DNA of 64,000 nt from Sphingobacterium athyrii (GTDB taxonomy: Bacteria; Bacteroidota; Bacteroidia; Sphingobacteriales; Sphingobacteriaceae). The position numbers and the translations under genes were made by a program. Under the pieces are notes generated by a model that saw nothing but the letters and a program-made list of their open reading frames with translations, did not search any database and was not told the DNA's origin. The stretch covers positions 1,112,971 to 1,176,970 of the forward strand of contig NZ_QCXX01000001.1 in assembly GCF_003071065.1 (NCBI RefSeq), in the 5' to 3' direction. Of this stretch, positions 34,979 through 46,015 are shown in pieces. Position 1 is the stretch's first letter, and each line of letters starts with the position of its first letter.

Positions 34979-35428
34979 ATGAAATCAATATTTGAGAAAA
35001 ACATAAGAGAAGCGGTCATCGAAAGAATTAATTTATTACACGAGGACAGCGATGCGCTTTGGGGAAAAATGACAGTAACGCAAATGGTCAGGCATTGTAT
35101 ATTATGTGAACAATATTATCAAGGATCCATAAAGGTTAAGCGTTCATTTTTAGGGCGAATGTTTGGTCAAAATGCGATAAAGGGGATATTGAAAGATGAA
35201 ACAACAAGTTTTGGCAAAAACGCACCCACATCCTCTGTATTTATCGTAAATGAAGACATACATGATTTAGAAATGGAGAAACGAAATTGGAAATTATTAA
35301 TCGAGAAATATGAAACATTTGAAAAAGATACATTTGTACATTGGTTCTTTGGTAGAATGTCCAGAGCCCAATTAGGTCAGTTCATATACAAACATTGCAA
35401 CCACCATTTAAAGCAATTTGGAGCGTAA
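34979..35428 (+). CDS. DUF1569 (DinB-like) protein
   Basis: The 149-residue cytosolic protein follows the DUF1569 pattern, a DinB/YfiT-like four-helix bundle: WGKMTVTQMVRHCILCEQYYQGSI, RKWx-type spacing replaced by MEKRNWKLLIEKYE, and VHWFFGRMSRAQLGQFIYKHCNHHLKQFG. The histidines in MVRHC, VHWFFG and KHCNHH are well placed for a metal site. These proteins may be thiol-dependent or metal-binding enzymes; the substrate is unknown. Confidence 0.8.
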   Translation: MKSIFEKNIREAVIERINLLHEDSDALWGKMTVTQMVRHCILCEQYYQGSIKVKRSFLGRMFGQNAIKGILKDETTSFGKNAPTSSVFIVNEDIHDLEMEKRNWKLLIEKYETFEKDTFVHWFFGRMSRAQLGQFIYKHCNHHLKQFGA

Positions 35429-35678
35429 CCCAAAAAGCCACAAAACCGCTACATGGATTAGGCGTTATAAGGGTTTCGTTCTATGGCAGGTATCTGAAAA
35501 TGGAATAAAGCTTCTGCCATCCTCTTCTATGAAAATTCAATAATATCCGACACTTAAAATATATCAGGGTTATGTATTGCCAAGATAAAAAATGGAGATG
35601 GAAATTATCGTTAATGAGCTATTTATTTTGCCTTTTCACATCTTGTTTTGTAAATTCAAAAACCAGTAAAGCCATATC

Positions 35679-36398
35679 ATGAAGCTAGTTGTGAAAATAT
35701 TTCAGGTCTGTATTGTTATATTACTTTTGTTGGGATATCAAAACGGGGCATTGGCAAAAGCTATTGCAACACCATTGGCAACAGATTCATTAATCGTATT
35801 GCATTTTCAGACAAATGACTCGCTGATATACAGTCGGGAGGATTTAGACACTATCTTAAGTAATCATCCTGAATTTCTATTTGAAGAGACATTTGATCCT
35901 ACATTGAGCTATCATCTCCAAAGAGATGTGGAGTTTAGTAGTGAGGCTGGACAGGATAATTATTGTATGCTCTATTCCTACTTCTTAATGCAGGTAAATG
36001 GTGAGCAAAAATATGCAGCACAGCGTAAAAGGTTATTTCAGCTATTTTCAAAAATAAATGAATTATTTGCATTAATTGAGCAAGGAGGTACGTACTTTGG
36101 ACATCAGCATAAAAGGCTCCTGGCGGAAGTAGAATATGCAATTTACCTAATGCCAAAAGATAAGAACGAGCTTCGAAAAACATATGTTATCGATAAACAA
36201 AAACAGATTTATATTCAGTGGCTAAGACAACTTGTAGCTGATGAAACAGCGAATAATAACGGGATTGAACCTCAGCGGAAATTGAGTCAAACCAAACTGC
36301 TTAACAAAGTAATAGACAGCATACATCAGCTCATTACGGATAATTTCTCTCTCAGGAGGGCGCAATATTTTCAAAGCAATTATTATGAATATTACTGA
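35679..36398 (+). CDS. Secreted protein of unknown function
   Basis: The 239-residue protein has a signal peptide (hydrophobic stretch about 6-20, cleavage after ALA near 26). The mature part starts with a short beta region (LIVLHFQTNDSLIYSREDL) and is then predominantly helical with many Gln, Lys and Tyr residues (KYAAQRKRLFQLFSKINELFAL). The cysteine in QDNYCMLYSY is single. No family was recognised. It sits 83 bases before another small unknown gene. Confidence 0.55.
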   Translation: MKLVVKIFQVCIVILLLLGYQNGALAKAIATPLATDSLIVLHFQTNDSLIYSREDLDTILSNHPEFLFEETFDPTLSYHLQRDVEFSSEAGQDNYCMLYSYFLMQVNGEQKYAAQRKRLFQLFSKINELFALIEQGGTYFGHQHKRLLAEVEYAIYLMPKDKNELRKTYVIDKQKQIYIQWLRQLVADETANNNGIEPQRKLSQTKLLNKVIDSIHQLITDNFSLRRAQYFQSNYYEYY

Positions 36399-36480
36399 AC
36401 AACAGAGAACTGTCGCCTGTTAACTATCGGATAGCTTTTGTCAATGGGAAATAAACTAATTAAAACAGCGCTGAATAAAT

Positions 36481-36867
36481 ATGGATCATTTAGAACCTAT
36501 ACCATTATGGACATTAGTAGCTAACATCAAACAGGAAATTAGCTGTGGTCAAGGGAAAATAGAAACTCGCTATAGCACGAAACAGTTTAGCCCGGGCACC
36601 AAAGTGTATATTATCGATTGGTATGCCGGTATGTGCCAAGCTATCACCTTAATCGGCATGTCCAGAGATACGAAAAGATTAATTACTATTGTTATACGGG
36701 CTGAGTGGGTCGAAAACTTCCGAGTCAGGTTATGCTACAATCCTAAAGTCTGTTCAAAAATAAAGACCTACTTTGATAAGGAGGAAACTGGAATGCAGCG
36801 GTATACAGAAAAATTTGTAAATGATATGTTTATTGGTATACCCCAATGGAATGATCTTACCAATTAG
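36481..36867 (+). CDS. Small conserved-looking cytosolic protein
   Basis: The 128-residue protein contains LWTLVANIKQEISCGQGKIETRYSTKQFSPGTKVYIIDWYAG, then a beta strand pattern TLIGMSRDTKRLITIVIRAEWVENFRVRLCYNPKVC. It has the style of small beta-rich immunity-type or stress proteins, with no signal peptide. Similar patterns occur among small genes near polymorphic toxin loci, but I cannot name the family. It is retained because the composition is coding-like and the gene sits among comparable small genes. Confidence 0.55.
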   Translation: MDHLEPIPLWTLVANIKQEISCGQGKIETRYSTKQFSPGTKVYIIDWYAGMCQAITLIGMSRDTKRLITIVIRAEWVENFRVRLCYNPKVCSKIKTYFDKEETGMQRYTEKFVNDMFIGIPQWNDLTN

Positions 36868-37131
36868 TTGACGGTGGATCATTGAATAAAATATAACAGT
36901 ATCAATTCCTGTCGCTCTATAATCCATAATTTAAGATTGTCTTCTCTATATGTTAGAAGTGTTAGTTACTTCACTGAGATCTTACGATCTTAACCTCAAT
37001 CTAAAAAGATACAATTTTGAATTTCTCCTCCAACAGTATCATAAATAAAAACGTGATGTATGAATTTAGTAAATTGCATTATGGAAAAGAAGACTTTTTG
37101 ACATCATTTTTAAAATCATTCGCCCTATTTT

Positions 37132-37737
37132 ATGAAAGTATACTTCTTAATACCCTTCTTATTTCTTGTTGTAGCTTGTCAAAGCTCCACTAAAAAAGCA
37201 CCTAAGGCAAGAATGCCAGAAAAACGCTTTGATTATTCTAAAGTTGAAAAAGACTATGCGGAAATACTAGAAGCAATACTTACCTATAACTCTTATATAA
37301 ATGGAACGATCAAATCTGAAGAACCTAAAACGTATATCGAATCCATATTTACCAAAGATTCCATAAGCACGTCTTATAAGGGGGATCATCCCCTAGGAGA
37401 TGAAATTGGAATCAGGGAATTATTTAATCATCTCAGTAGTAGCCGGCAGGATTCTATAAATTTCCTAAATCAGACAAGAGACAGGGATATAGTCTATATT
37501 CCTCCGGCGATAGCCCGCAAATTCAGAGTCAAAGACAGCAATAAATTGATCGCTGAAGAACGTTTTTTCACAAAGTTGGTTTTCCACTTACCGATCCTGA
37601 CGCACGACCGCCAAAAAGCATTTGTATCCCTGGATTATCTATGTGGTGGATGGTGCGGCGAAGGCTGGTATTTTATTCTTGAAAAAACAAAAGGCAAATG
37701 GAAGGTGGTTAAATATCAGGGTACTTGGGAAGCTTAG
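37132..37737 (+). CDS. Lipoprotein of unknown function, copy 1 of a duplicated gene
   Basis: The 201-residue protein has a lipobox (FLVVAC, cysteine 16). The mature region contains DYAEILEAILTYNSYINGTIKSEEPKTYIESIF, and a conserved end FVSLDYLCGGWCGEGWYFILEK...KWKVVKY. A paralog (62565-63185) shares the start MKVYFLIPFLF, the FxYx(T/K)xExDYA motif and the SLDYxCGGxCGxGxxFILEK end. The upstream 60 bases are also similar in both copies. Two conserved cysteines flanking GGW suggest a disulfide in the periplasm. The paired terminator at 37749-37777 ends the transcript. Confidence 0.7.
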   Translation: MKVYFLIPFLFLVVACQSSTKKAPKARMPEKRFDYSKVEKDYAEILEAILTYNSYINGTIKSEEPKTYIESIFTKDSISTSYKGDHPLGDEIGIRELFNHLSSSRQDSINFLNQTRDRDIVYIPPAIARKFRVKDSNKLIAEERFFTKLVFHLPILTHDRQKAFVSLDYLCGGWCGEGWYFILEKTKGKWKVVKYQGTWEA

Positions 37738-37748
37738 TACGATTAAAT

Positions 37749-37777
37749 AATCTTTTTGGGGATAACACAAAAAGATT
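37749..37777. terminator. Bidirectional terminator hairpin
   Basis: AATCTTTTT (37749-37757) pairs perfectly with AAAAAGATT (37769-37777) around GGGGATAACAC. It lies between convergent genes (lipoprotein on plus, DUF4932-like peptidase on minus) and could stop transcription from both sides. Confidence 0.5.
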
Positions 37778-37903
37778 AACAACAATACATGAGGGTTACC
37801 GACAACGAAACATTGACATGATACAAATTCGAGCAACGACCTTACTGGTATGTTTTCTACTTGAGCTATAGCAATTATATAAATTTTATAAGACAACGGT
37901 AAA

Positions 37904-39337
37904 TTACTTTGTACTGAATTTCAGATAATAGTCTTTCATCGGTATACCATCTGCTGTCCGGAATGCATTTCCAGTAATGATAATTTCATAGGTTTTGTTT
38001 GATTCCAATTCCCAATCAATGATAACAGATTTCTTATCTGGGGAATAGCGTTGCCCTTTTATCAGCGGAAAACTTTCTTTTGAGATTCCCCTAAATGACC
38101 GCCCCTGCCCTATTAGCGGCTTATCGAAATTTATCTTCAACTGCCCTATTGTGCTGTTGACAGTGTTTTGTCCATCCTGAATTCCATCAAAAGAAATAAT
38201 TTTTGGTCTTCTTGCTTCATAGGTAGCATCTAAAGAAGAAATATCCGCAGCATAGGATTGATAAGCCTTGGCAAGTACAGGCATATAGTTTTCCAAAGTG
38301 GGATATCTGTCGCGCTGACGGTCAAAGTTATCAAGTTCATCAACAAGTCTTTCAATCCAAAGAAATCCTCTATCGAGCTGTTCATTCGTTTCCTTTGCGA
38401 TCTCTTCGGTCGTGAAATTATGATCCTTCTGATATTTAATAACCGCAGCTCGCACCAACGCCTCATTCAGCATCGTTTGCCAGCTCCCATATGCCTGCCG
38501 GTTCATTTTTTCCTTTACGACTCTATATAATTTTTCGCCGCTGTCTCTAAAAATTGTGGTGTCTTTTTCTAATAAATAATTAACAAAGGAGTGGTTAAAC
38601 TCGTGAAGTAAGGTGGGGAAATAGCTCTGTAAAGGAAATTTAGCCATGCCAAGGCTATCCATACTCCATGTCCCCATAATAGCGTAGACTTCTTTATATC
38701 CCCGCGGATTTTTAATGGATACCCCATAATTACCACCACCATTCCCCAATCCGTTCACAATCAAAAACTTTTCGGATGGTTTCTTACCATAGAATTTAGG
38801 ATACCAGCCCAAGTCAATATGTTCATAAATTGGAAGAAAGCGTTTTTGTACCTCTTTGTACAATGCCTGATTTTCCTGAAAGAACCGTTTACTATTACTG
38901 TTCTTGTAAAACTTCTGTAACAGTGTTGCAAACTGAACCGCATTATCCTTACTCCATCTTTTGTCTAGTGTTTCTTCGATATTTTTTTGTTTAAGATTGA
39001 ACTTGTTATCAAGATGTATGGCCATACTCATTACGGCATCATAACCTATACCATTTTCATTTTTAACCTTTTTGACAAAGGTGATCAGTTCGTGTTCTTT
39101 AAAGGGACCATAGTGCTCATTGACCCGATCAATGTAGCGCTTAAAAACATCTGAGTTGTACTCTCGATTGCCGGCTAACCTAAATACTATACTAAGGATC
39201 TCGATACGCTCGTCAACTTTGGGTCTATCTATAATTTGAGTACGCTGTCCATAGGTAAACATAAATGACAAGTTGAATAGGACAATCAATACATATTTAG
39301 AAATTTTTTCGAACATAGCGGAAATAGGTTTTATCAT
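37904..39337 (-). CDS. DUF4932-type secreted metallopeptidase with C-terminal Ig-like domain
   Basis: The 477-residue protein has a signal peptide (cleavage after TYG, about 30; start may instead be Met8). The body has the HExxH-type motif LLHEFNHSF (His245, Glu246, His249) and NEALVRAAV (Glu292 as a likely third ligand). This matches the DUF4932 family of putative metallopeptidases. The last 100 residues (SFDGIQDGQNTVNSTIGQLKI, KKSVIIDWELESNKTYEIIITG) form an Ig-like domain typical of surface or periplasmic proteins. The gene sits between the lipoprotein and a small paralogous gene of the accessory island. Confidence 0.75.
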   Translation of the reverse strand: MIKPISAMFEKISKYVLIVLFNLSFMFTYGQRTQIIDRPKVDERIEILSIVFRLAGNREYNSDVFKRYIDRVNEHYGPFKEHELITFVKKVKNENGIGYDAVMSMAIHLDNKFNLKQKNIEETLDKRWSKDNAVQFATLLQKFYKNSNSKRFFQENQALYKEVQKRFLPIYEHIDLGWYPKFYGKKPSEKFLIVNGLGNGGGNYGVSIKNPRGYKEVYAIMGTWSMDSLGMAKFPLQSYFPTLLHEFNHSFVNYLLEKDTTIFRDSGEKLYRVVKEKMNRQAYGSWQTMLNEALVRAAVIKYQKDHNFTTEEIAKETNEQLDRGFLWIERLVDELDNFDRQRDRYPTLENYMPVLAKAYQSYAADISSLDATYEARRPKIISFDGIQDGQNTVNSTIGQLKINFDKPLIGQGRSFRGISKESFPLIKGQRYSPDKKSVIIDWELESNKTYEIIITGNAFRTADGIPMKDYYLKFSTK

Positions 39338-39543
39338 CTTTAATTCGTTCTATACTTTTAATGGAGCTGCCAAATGGTTTGCCAAAAAAATAACATCCTA
39401 TTTGACAGCAAAATACAAACAAATTCCTCTTAGAATACTGACCGTTATTGAACACCAGCGTTCAGTATTGAACAGGATGCCAGCTGTTTTGTATATTCTT
39501 ATTCGCTAGTATTAGTTATGCTAGGACATCCAATAGACACACA

Positions 39544-39687
39544 ATGGCACTAGAATTAATACCTGCAATAGAAATTGGATATAACAATCAGGGCATTCCT
39601 GTGCCTGACAGACCTCCTTATTGGGAACACTCTGTAATCGATTATAGATCTTTTAGTGTATCTGAGTGTTTGGGAGAAGATAGATAA
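39544..39687 (+). pseudogene. 47-codon coding fragment of unrecognised origin
   Basis: An ATG at 39544 opens a 47-residue frame (MALELIPAIEIGYNNQGIPV, then PDRPPYWEHSVIDYRSFSVSE) that ends at 39687. The composition looks like true protein sequence, and it stops abruptly after CLGEDR. It is probably the 5' remnant of a gene whose remainder was replaced by the convergent small gene at 39700. It could also be a genuine small protein; no family was recognised. Confidence 0.4.
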
Positions 39688-39699
39688 CTCCGATTTTAA

Positions 39700-40278
39700 T
39701 TACCCCGAATTCGAGGCAGATATATTAATAACCCCTAATTCATCATTAGGATCCATCTTTTGTTTCCATTCGTCTTCCTCTAGACAACTCGCATGTCGTA
39801 AATCTATCCTTTCTCTTGCTGCTTTAAGCGTTATATATTCAGCTATAGGAAAATTACCTACCTCCCATTTTTTCTTATAGCCAACAAAGCCAAAATCTGC
39901 TAGCATCTCCTCTAGTGATTGATAAATGGCATCGAACAATTTTCTTGTTTCAATATTTTCATGAATTAGCATCTCTTTATAATCCAAATTAGAAGATGAT
40001 AATTGATCAATTTTGATATTAATATGGGAATCAACAGAATTCATACTGATGGTCCAGTTATAATTCACACGATCGTCCTCCCACAATACCGTGGTAGAAT
40101 AAGGAAAATACGCTACATCTTTTTCTTTTATGATTTCATAAATAAAGAAAAACTTGTTAAGTAGCTCCTGGAATTTATCGCCATAATCTGAACTATGGCC
40201 TATTTTAAATCGTTTGGTCTCGGATGAAATCTCGGCTACAATGTAGCCCAAGGTCACTATTCTAAATTTGACTTCCAT
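39700..40278 (-). CDS. Small unknown protein, copy 1 of a paralogous pair (immunity-like)
   Basis: The 192-residue cytosolic protein has a strong paralog at 61738-62301. They share KRFKIGHSSDYGDKFQELLN, VLWEDDRVNY, EMLADFGFVGYKKKWE-like and LRHASCLEE segments. The N-terminal half is beta-rich (FRIVTLGYIVAEISSETK) and the C-terminal half helical. Presence of two copies on both sides of the dextran PUL, next to immunity-like genes, suggests an accessory function, perhaps immunity. No family was recognised. Confidence 0.65.
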   Translation of the reverse strand: MEVKFRIVTLGYIVAEISSETKRFKIGHSSDYGDKFQELLNKFFFIYEIIKEKDVAYFPYSTTVLWEDDRVNYNWTISMNSVDSHINIKIDQLSSSNLDYKEMLIHENIETRKLFDAIYQSLEEMLADFGFVGYKKKWEVGNFPIAEYITLKAARERIDLRHASCLEEDEWKQKMDPNDELGVINISASNSG

Positions 40279-40415
40279 TTATTTACAATAGTAATTGTTC
40301 GCAGCGAATTTTCCTAAGACTCGATATAAATATCGCAATAAATATACTGCGCAAATACCCTGCGTCCCTTTAGAATATATTTGTTTAGTAAAATGAGGAT
40401 TAGCAATTATAATAT

Positions 40416-41108
40416 ATGACACTTGATGAATTAACACTTGAAATTTATGCGGAAAGGGCATTGACTTATTTCGAAAGTAAACACCTGGTTACATGGGCTG
40501 TAAATGTTGTAACCTTGGGCTATGAGAGTGACAACCTGTACATTTTAGCTGGTTTGGATAACGCATCTACGGAGGAACGCGAAATCTATTTTTGGAAATC
40601 AATTGCTGATCTCAAGTTGACTATAGAGAAAAGCAAAGAAGATTTAATGGAAAACTATGCATTAACAATCGCAAAAAAAGCAATCAGAAAAGAAGTCAGT
40701 ATAGAATATGCCTTTGGCCAAATGTTGAAAATTGTGTCTGCGAGCGAGTATGACGATAGGTATAACGCCTTTTATGAAATTGACGAGGATCTGGACTATT
40801 TGAAATATGACAATTCAACCCTTTTTAACACAGGACTTACGCTTGAGAATTCAAAAGAATTCATCTTGGAGGAGATGAAAATCTTCGTCGAAATGGAAAG
40901 CTTAAATATCCCCCGCGAACAACGTAACAAATGCTATTGCGAGACTTGTAAAAACCTTACTAGCCCAATAACGAAAAATAAATTTCAGCTTAAAAAACCA
41001 TTTAGATATACAGTTTGGGCTTGTGGGATATGTGGTTCAGATAAACTTAAATACAGCAGCGATCATGATGTTAAAAGGAAAATAATAGAACAGTCGAAAA
41101 AAGAATAA
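40416..41108 (+). CDS. Unknown protein with C-terminal zinc-ribbon motif
   Basis: The 230-residue protein starts with a helical domain rich in acidic residues (EIYAERALTYFESKHLVTWAVNVVTLG) and has a C-terminal cysteine cluster KCYCETC (Cys173, Cys175, Cys178) and WACGICG (Cys203, Cys206). These could form a zinc ribbon. No signal peptide or membrane segment. Several immunity proteins have a similar helical N-terminus, but I cannot name the family. The gene is transcribed away from the small gene at 39700. Confidence 0.6.
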   Translation: MTLDELTLEIYAERALTYFESKHLVTWAVNVVTLGYESDNLYILAGLDNASTEEREIYFWKSIADLKLTIEKSKEDLMENYALTIAKKAIRKEVSIEYAFGQMLKIVSASEYDDRYNAFYEIDEDLDYLKYDNSTLFNTGLTLENSKEFILEEMKIFVEMESLNIPREQRNKCYCETCKNLTSPITKNKFQLKKPFRYTVWACGICGSDKLKYSSDHDVKRKIIEQSKKE

Positions 41109-41129
41109 AGTTGTAAATGCTGGAATTCT

Positions 41130-41549
41130 TTAGTTTTGGGTGTAGCTAGCTAGGGTGAGATTACAATGTTTCTGGTGCTGTTTTTTCCATTCAATCCGTT
41201 TGGATAATTTTTCAATTGCAGCCGTTAGTTCATCAGTATCCACTGGTTTGAGCAGATAGTCCAAAGCATCCGCGCGCAGGGTTTCAATGGCATATACATT
41301 ATACGCAGTAACAAAAATAACCTCGAAATCGATGTTGCCGAGATCTTCCAAAAACTTAAATCCATCCATCAGCGGCATTTCGACATCCAAAAAAACAATA
41401 TCCGGACTAATGGATGGAAGTTCCTGTAGGGCAGCAAAGGGATCACTAAATATCCGTTCGACAGAAAGCTTATCAGAAAAAGCGCGGAGTTTATGCTGGA
41501 GCAAAGTGGCACCTTTCAGCTCATCATCAATAATGACTGCCTTGATCAT
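41130..41549 (-). pseudogene. Truncated LytTR-type response regulator (receiver domain only)
   Basis: The 139-residue frame holds a complete receiver domain: acidic pair VIIDDE (Asp8, Asp9), phospho-acceptor in IVFLDVEMP (Asp55), Thr81 and Lys101 (LLKPVD). It then ends a few residues after EKLSKRIEWKKQHQKH. LytTR regulators of this group are normally about 240 residues with a DNA-binding LytTR domain, which is missing. No histidine kinase gene is adjacent. It is probably a remnant of a two-component system broken during rearrangement; a stand-alone receiver is the alternative. Confidence 0.6.
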
Positions 41550-41715
41550 AATCTATTTCGTTTACATTGATAAGCTCGAAAACAATCGAATAGTTATCTT
41601 AAATATACAATATATTTAGCAAAATATTTCACCTGCGTTCCATTCCCGACATCTATATTAGAAAGACAGCTAGTAGTTTACCCTTCTCGATCAGCACTTT
41701 TTTAGTTTAACATTT

Positions 41716-42582
41716 CTATTCCGATTTTAATGCTGCCTCAACCTGATTCGCATCGTTTAGATCGACGCCCTTACGTTTCAGGCTTGCCATGGTTCCGCCC
41801 GGAATAATTACATAACGGTACATAATTTGAGCAGGTAATGCCACGAGATTTCCACCATCATAGACAAACCGGTAGACAATGATCCTATTCTCTTTCGGAT
41901 GGTGGGAAATTGTACTCATTCTCCCTCCGGCTCTTGACGTATAAGGCAGCTGGAAAATTCCGCCTCCATAATCCAGATAAACAATTACAGTTCCACTACT
42001 CAATATGGTTGTGGACAGCCCTTTGGCAGCAAGATGGCCAATTCTGACCGTCGTACCATCCATAATAGAATCTTTAACCATTGTAGCACTTTGCCAACCA
42101 CTGTAGAGTACATTAGCAGTACCCGTAGCTCCTCTCAGGTTAACCCCTGTTCCCCATCCGGATGCAGTCTTAGGGCCAAAAAATTGATAACTATCCACTT
42201 TAAAGTAGAAGTCACCTATGGCACCTAACGACACTGCTGGAATTTGGGTCCCGCTCAGGATTTTGGATCCCGCCGCTCCATTGGCACCTGTCGCTCCCTT
42301 GAAAGAGGTAGCTTTGCCCCATCCGGCATCCGTTTTGGGACCATACATTTCGGAAGTCGTTTTACGGATATAATAATCTCCAGCTTTCCCCAGCGTAGCG
42401 ACAGGAAGAGCATCCCCAGAGAAAATTGTCGCCCCGTCATCACCTTTTACCCCCTGAATTCCCCTGGCGCCCTGCTCGCCTTTTTCCCCAACGGCTCCCT
42501 GCGGACCAGTGTCACCCTTTTTGCAGGAGAAAAAGATAACCAGTCCTAGACTGACCATCAACATGCTTTTTAAAACTTTCAT
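41716..42582 (-). CDS. Lipoprotein with collagen-like GXY repeats
   Basis: The 288-residue protein has a lipobox (IFFSC, cysteine 20) and, directly after it, about ten Gly-X-Y triplets (KGDTGPQGAVGEKGEQGARG, then IQGVKGDDG). A duplicated 40-residue unit follows: GDYYIRKTTSEMYGPKTDAGWGKATSFKGATGA is matched by GDFYFKVDSYQFFGPKTASGWGTGVNLRGATGT. The last 120 residues are a beta domain. Collagen-like lipoproteins of Bacteroidota form stalks at the cell surface; the role here is not known. Confidence 0.75.
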   Translation of the reverse strand: MKVLKSMLMVSLGLVIFFSCKKGDTGPQGAVGEKGEQGARGIQGVKGDDGATIFSGDALPVATLGKAGDYYIRKTTSEMYGPKTDAGWGKATSFKGATGANGAAGSKILSGTQIPAVSLGAIGDFYFKVDSYQFFGPKTASGWGTGVNLRGATGTANVLYSGWQSATMVKDSIMDGTTVRIGHLAAKGLSTTILSSGTVIVYLDYGGGIFQLPYTSRAGGRMSTISHHPKENRIIVYRFVYDGGNLVALPAQIMYRYVIIPGGTMASLKRKGVDLNDANQVEAALKSE

Positions 42583-42730
42583 TTGAATAATTAGTTTTTA
42601 AACTTTACCCAAATATATTGTTGGCTCAGTTGTAAAAAATCAGTAATGAGCGAAACAAGAGTTTCATTGAGTGAATAAACCTAAATATTTAGTAAAGAAA
42701 CGAAAGGGAAAACCTGTTCACCTAGCAGCA

Positions 42731-42829
42731 CTTACATCGGGTGGAGGACAGGAGAGTGTTTGCGGGTGGCTGAAAGACAAATACGGGTTAAGCTGGCGGG
42801 TTTCGCCTGAAAATTGGGAGGAACTCAAC
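42731..42829 (+). pseudogene. Fragment of a PhnB-like VOC/glyoxalase-fold protein
   Basis: The plus-strand segment GGGQESVCGWLKDKYGLSWRVSPENW has the signature end of PhnB/3-demethylubiquinone methyltransferase-like VOC proteins (GGxESxCGWLKDxxGxSW). Only about 33 codons of the family remain, with no upstream part. The frame is attached to unrelated sequence at both ends. It is a dead fragment. Confidence 0.55.
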
Positions 42830-42837
42830 AAAAGACC

Positions 42838-43052
42838 CGGCGCATTCAATTCATCCCATTCTGCTAATTGTGATACTTGATATTTTTGTCTAGACAGCTC
42901 TTTTCGAAACAAAGTGATAGCCGTTCGCTTTGCTACTAAAAATAAAAAAGGAAAGATAGCTTCAGCGGAGGGGATTGAATTGCGTTTCAGAAAAAGTTGC
43001 ACAAAAATCTCTTGCATAATCTCCTCCACGTCTAATTCCGATGAACATACAC
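42838..43052 (-). pseudogene. Fragment of an ECF-type sigma factor (region 2)
   Basis: On the minus strand SSELDVEEIMQEIFVQLFLKRNSIPSAEAIFPFLFLVAKRTAITLFRKELSRQK reads as sigma-70 region 2 of ECF factors. The N-terminus and region 4 are missing; an upstream stop closes the frame and downstream it runs into the antisense of the VOC fragment. It is therefore a pseudogene. Confidence 0.55.
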
Positions 43053-43189
43053 AGAGGCAAATGTCGCCCTAGCTAAAATACAGAAAAAAGTTTTAGATAA
43101 TTGGAATCTATTCAATCAAGAGAACAAAATTAATTTTACCTATAACCGCCAAATAGAGAAATTACCCCTTTTAGAGTCCCACCATCTGA

Positions 43190-43704
43190 CACAGTAAATT
43201 CTTTTGTAATCAATGAAAGCGCAGTTAAAACATTCTGGTTTCAATCCCCCGAAGATGCTATTGGTAAGATTATAGGACAGGGAAATAGGATATTGCCGAT
43301 CTTTACAAAAAGGAACAACAGCTTCTAAAATTGACGAATATCAGTACTGCTCTAGCAATTTTGATCAGCTGTCTAGGCCTATTGGGTTAGCAACAATCAT
43401 CGCCTACCAACGAAGCAAGGAGATCAGTATACGCAAAGTGTTGGGGGCGTCGGTTTCGAGTATAGTCAGCTTACTATCGAAGGACTTTGTGAAAATGGTA
43501 TTCATTGCTATTCTTATTGCTGCTCCTATAGTTTGGTGGGCAACTAATAAATGGCTTCAGGACTTCGCGTACAAAATAGACGTAAATTGGGTACCTTTTA
43601 CGTTGGGTGGTACAATTGGTATATTGGCCGCGTTATTGACAGTAAGTTATCAGGCACTCAAAGCAGCAAAAACAAATCCGGTAGATAGCCTTAGGGATGA
43701 ATAA
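43190..43704 (+). pseudogene. Frameshifted C-terminal part of a MacB/FtsX-like ABC permease
   Basis: Translated in pieces, the plus strand gives FVINESAVKTFWFQSPEDAI (periplasmic domain), then NISTALAILISCLGL, then TIIAYQRSKEISIRKVLGASVSSIVSLLSKDFV with hydrophobic segments and the family end YQALKAAKTNPVDSLRDE. A one-base deletion near 43388 (CTATTGGGTTAG) breaks the frame and the N-terminal half is absent. The last in-frame piece is 43438-43704. Such permeases of Bacteroidota export antimicrobials or lipids; this one cannot be functional. Confidence 0.7.
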
Positions 43705-43754
43705 AAATACAACAAGTAGAATTTGATCAAATGTCTATTTATACATTAAAAGTA

Positions 43755-43783
43755 CGCCCCTCATCATTACTGATTAAGGGGCG
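43755..43783 (-). terminator. Hairpin at the end of the dextran PUL
   Basis: CGCCCCT (43755-43761) and AGGGGCG (43777-43783) make a perfect 7-bp GC-rich stem about 60 bases past the GH97 stop. On the minus strand it is followed by TACTTTTAAT, a weak T tract. It is the natural transcription end of the operon. Confidence 0.6.
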
Positions 43784-43843
43784 CTTACATACAATCCATA
43801 GACAAGTTGCCACCTACAACTTTGTCTTTTAGATCATTGATTT

Positions 43844-46006
<2,163 letters not shown>

Positions 46007-46015
46007 TTATGATAA

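Noticed and set aside
42671..42880. 69-codon frame as a complete gene
   Set aside because: Only the middle resembles a VOC protein; the ends are unrelated sequence, so it is treated as a fragment.
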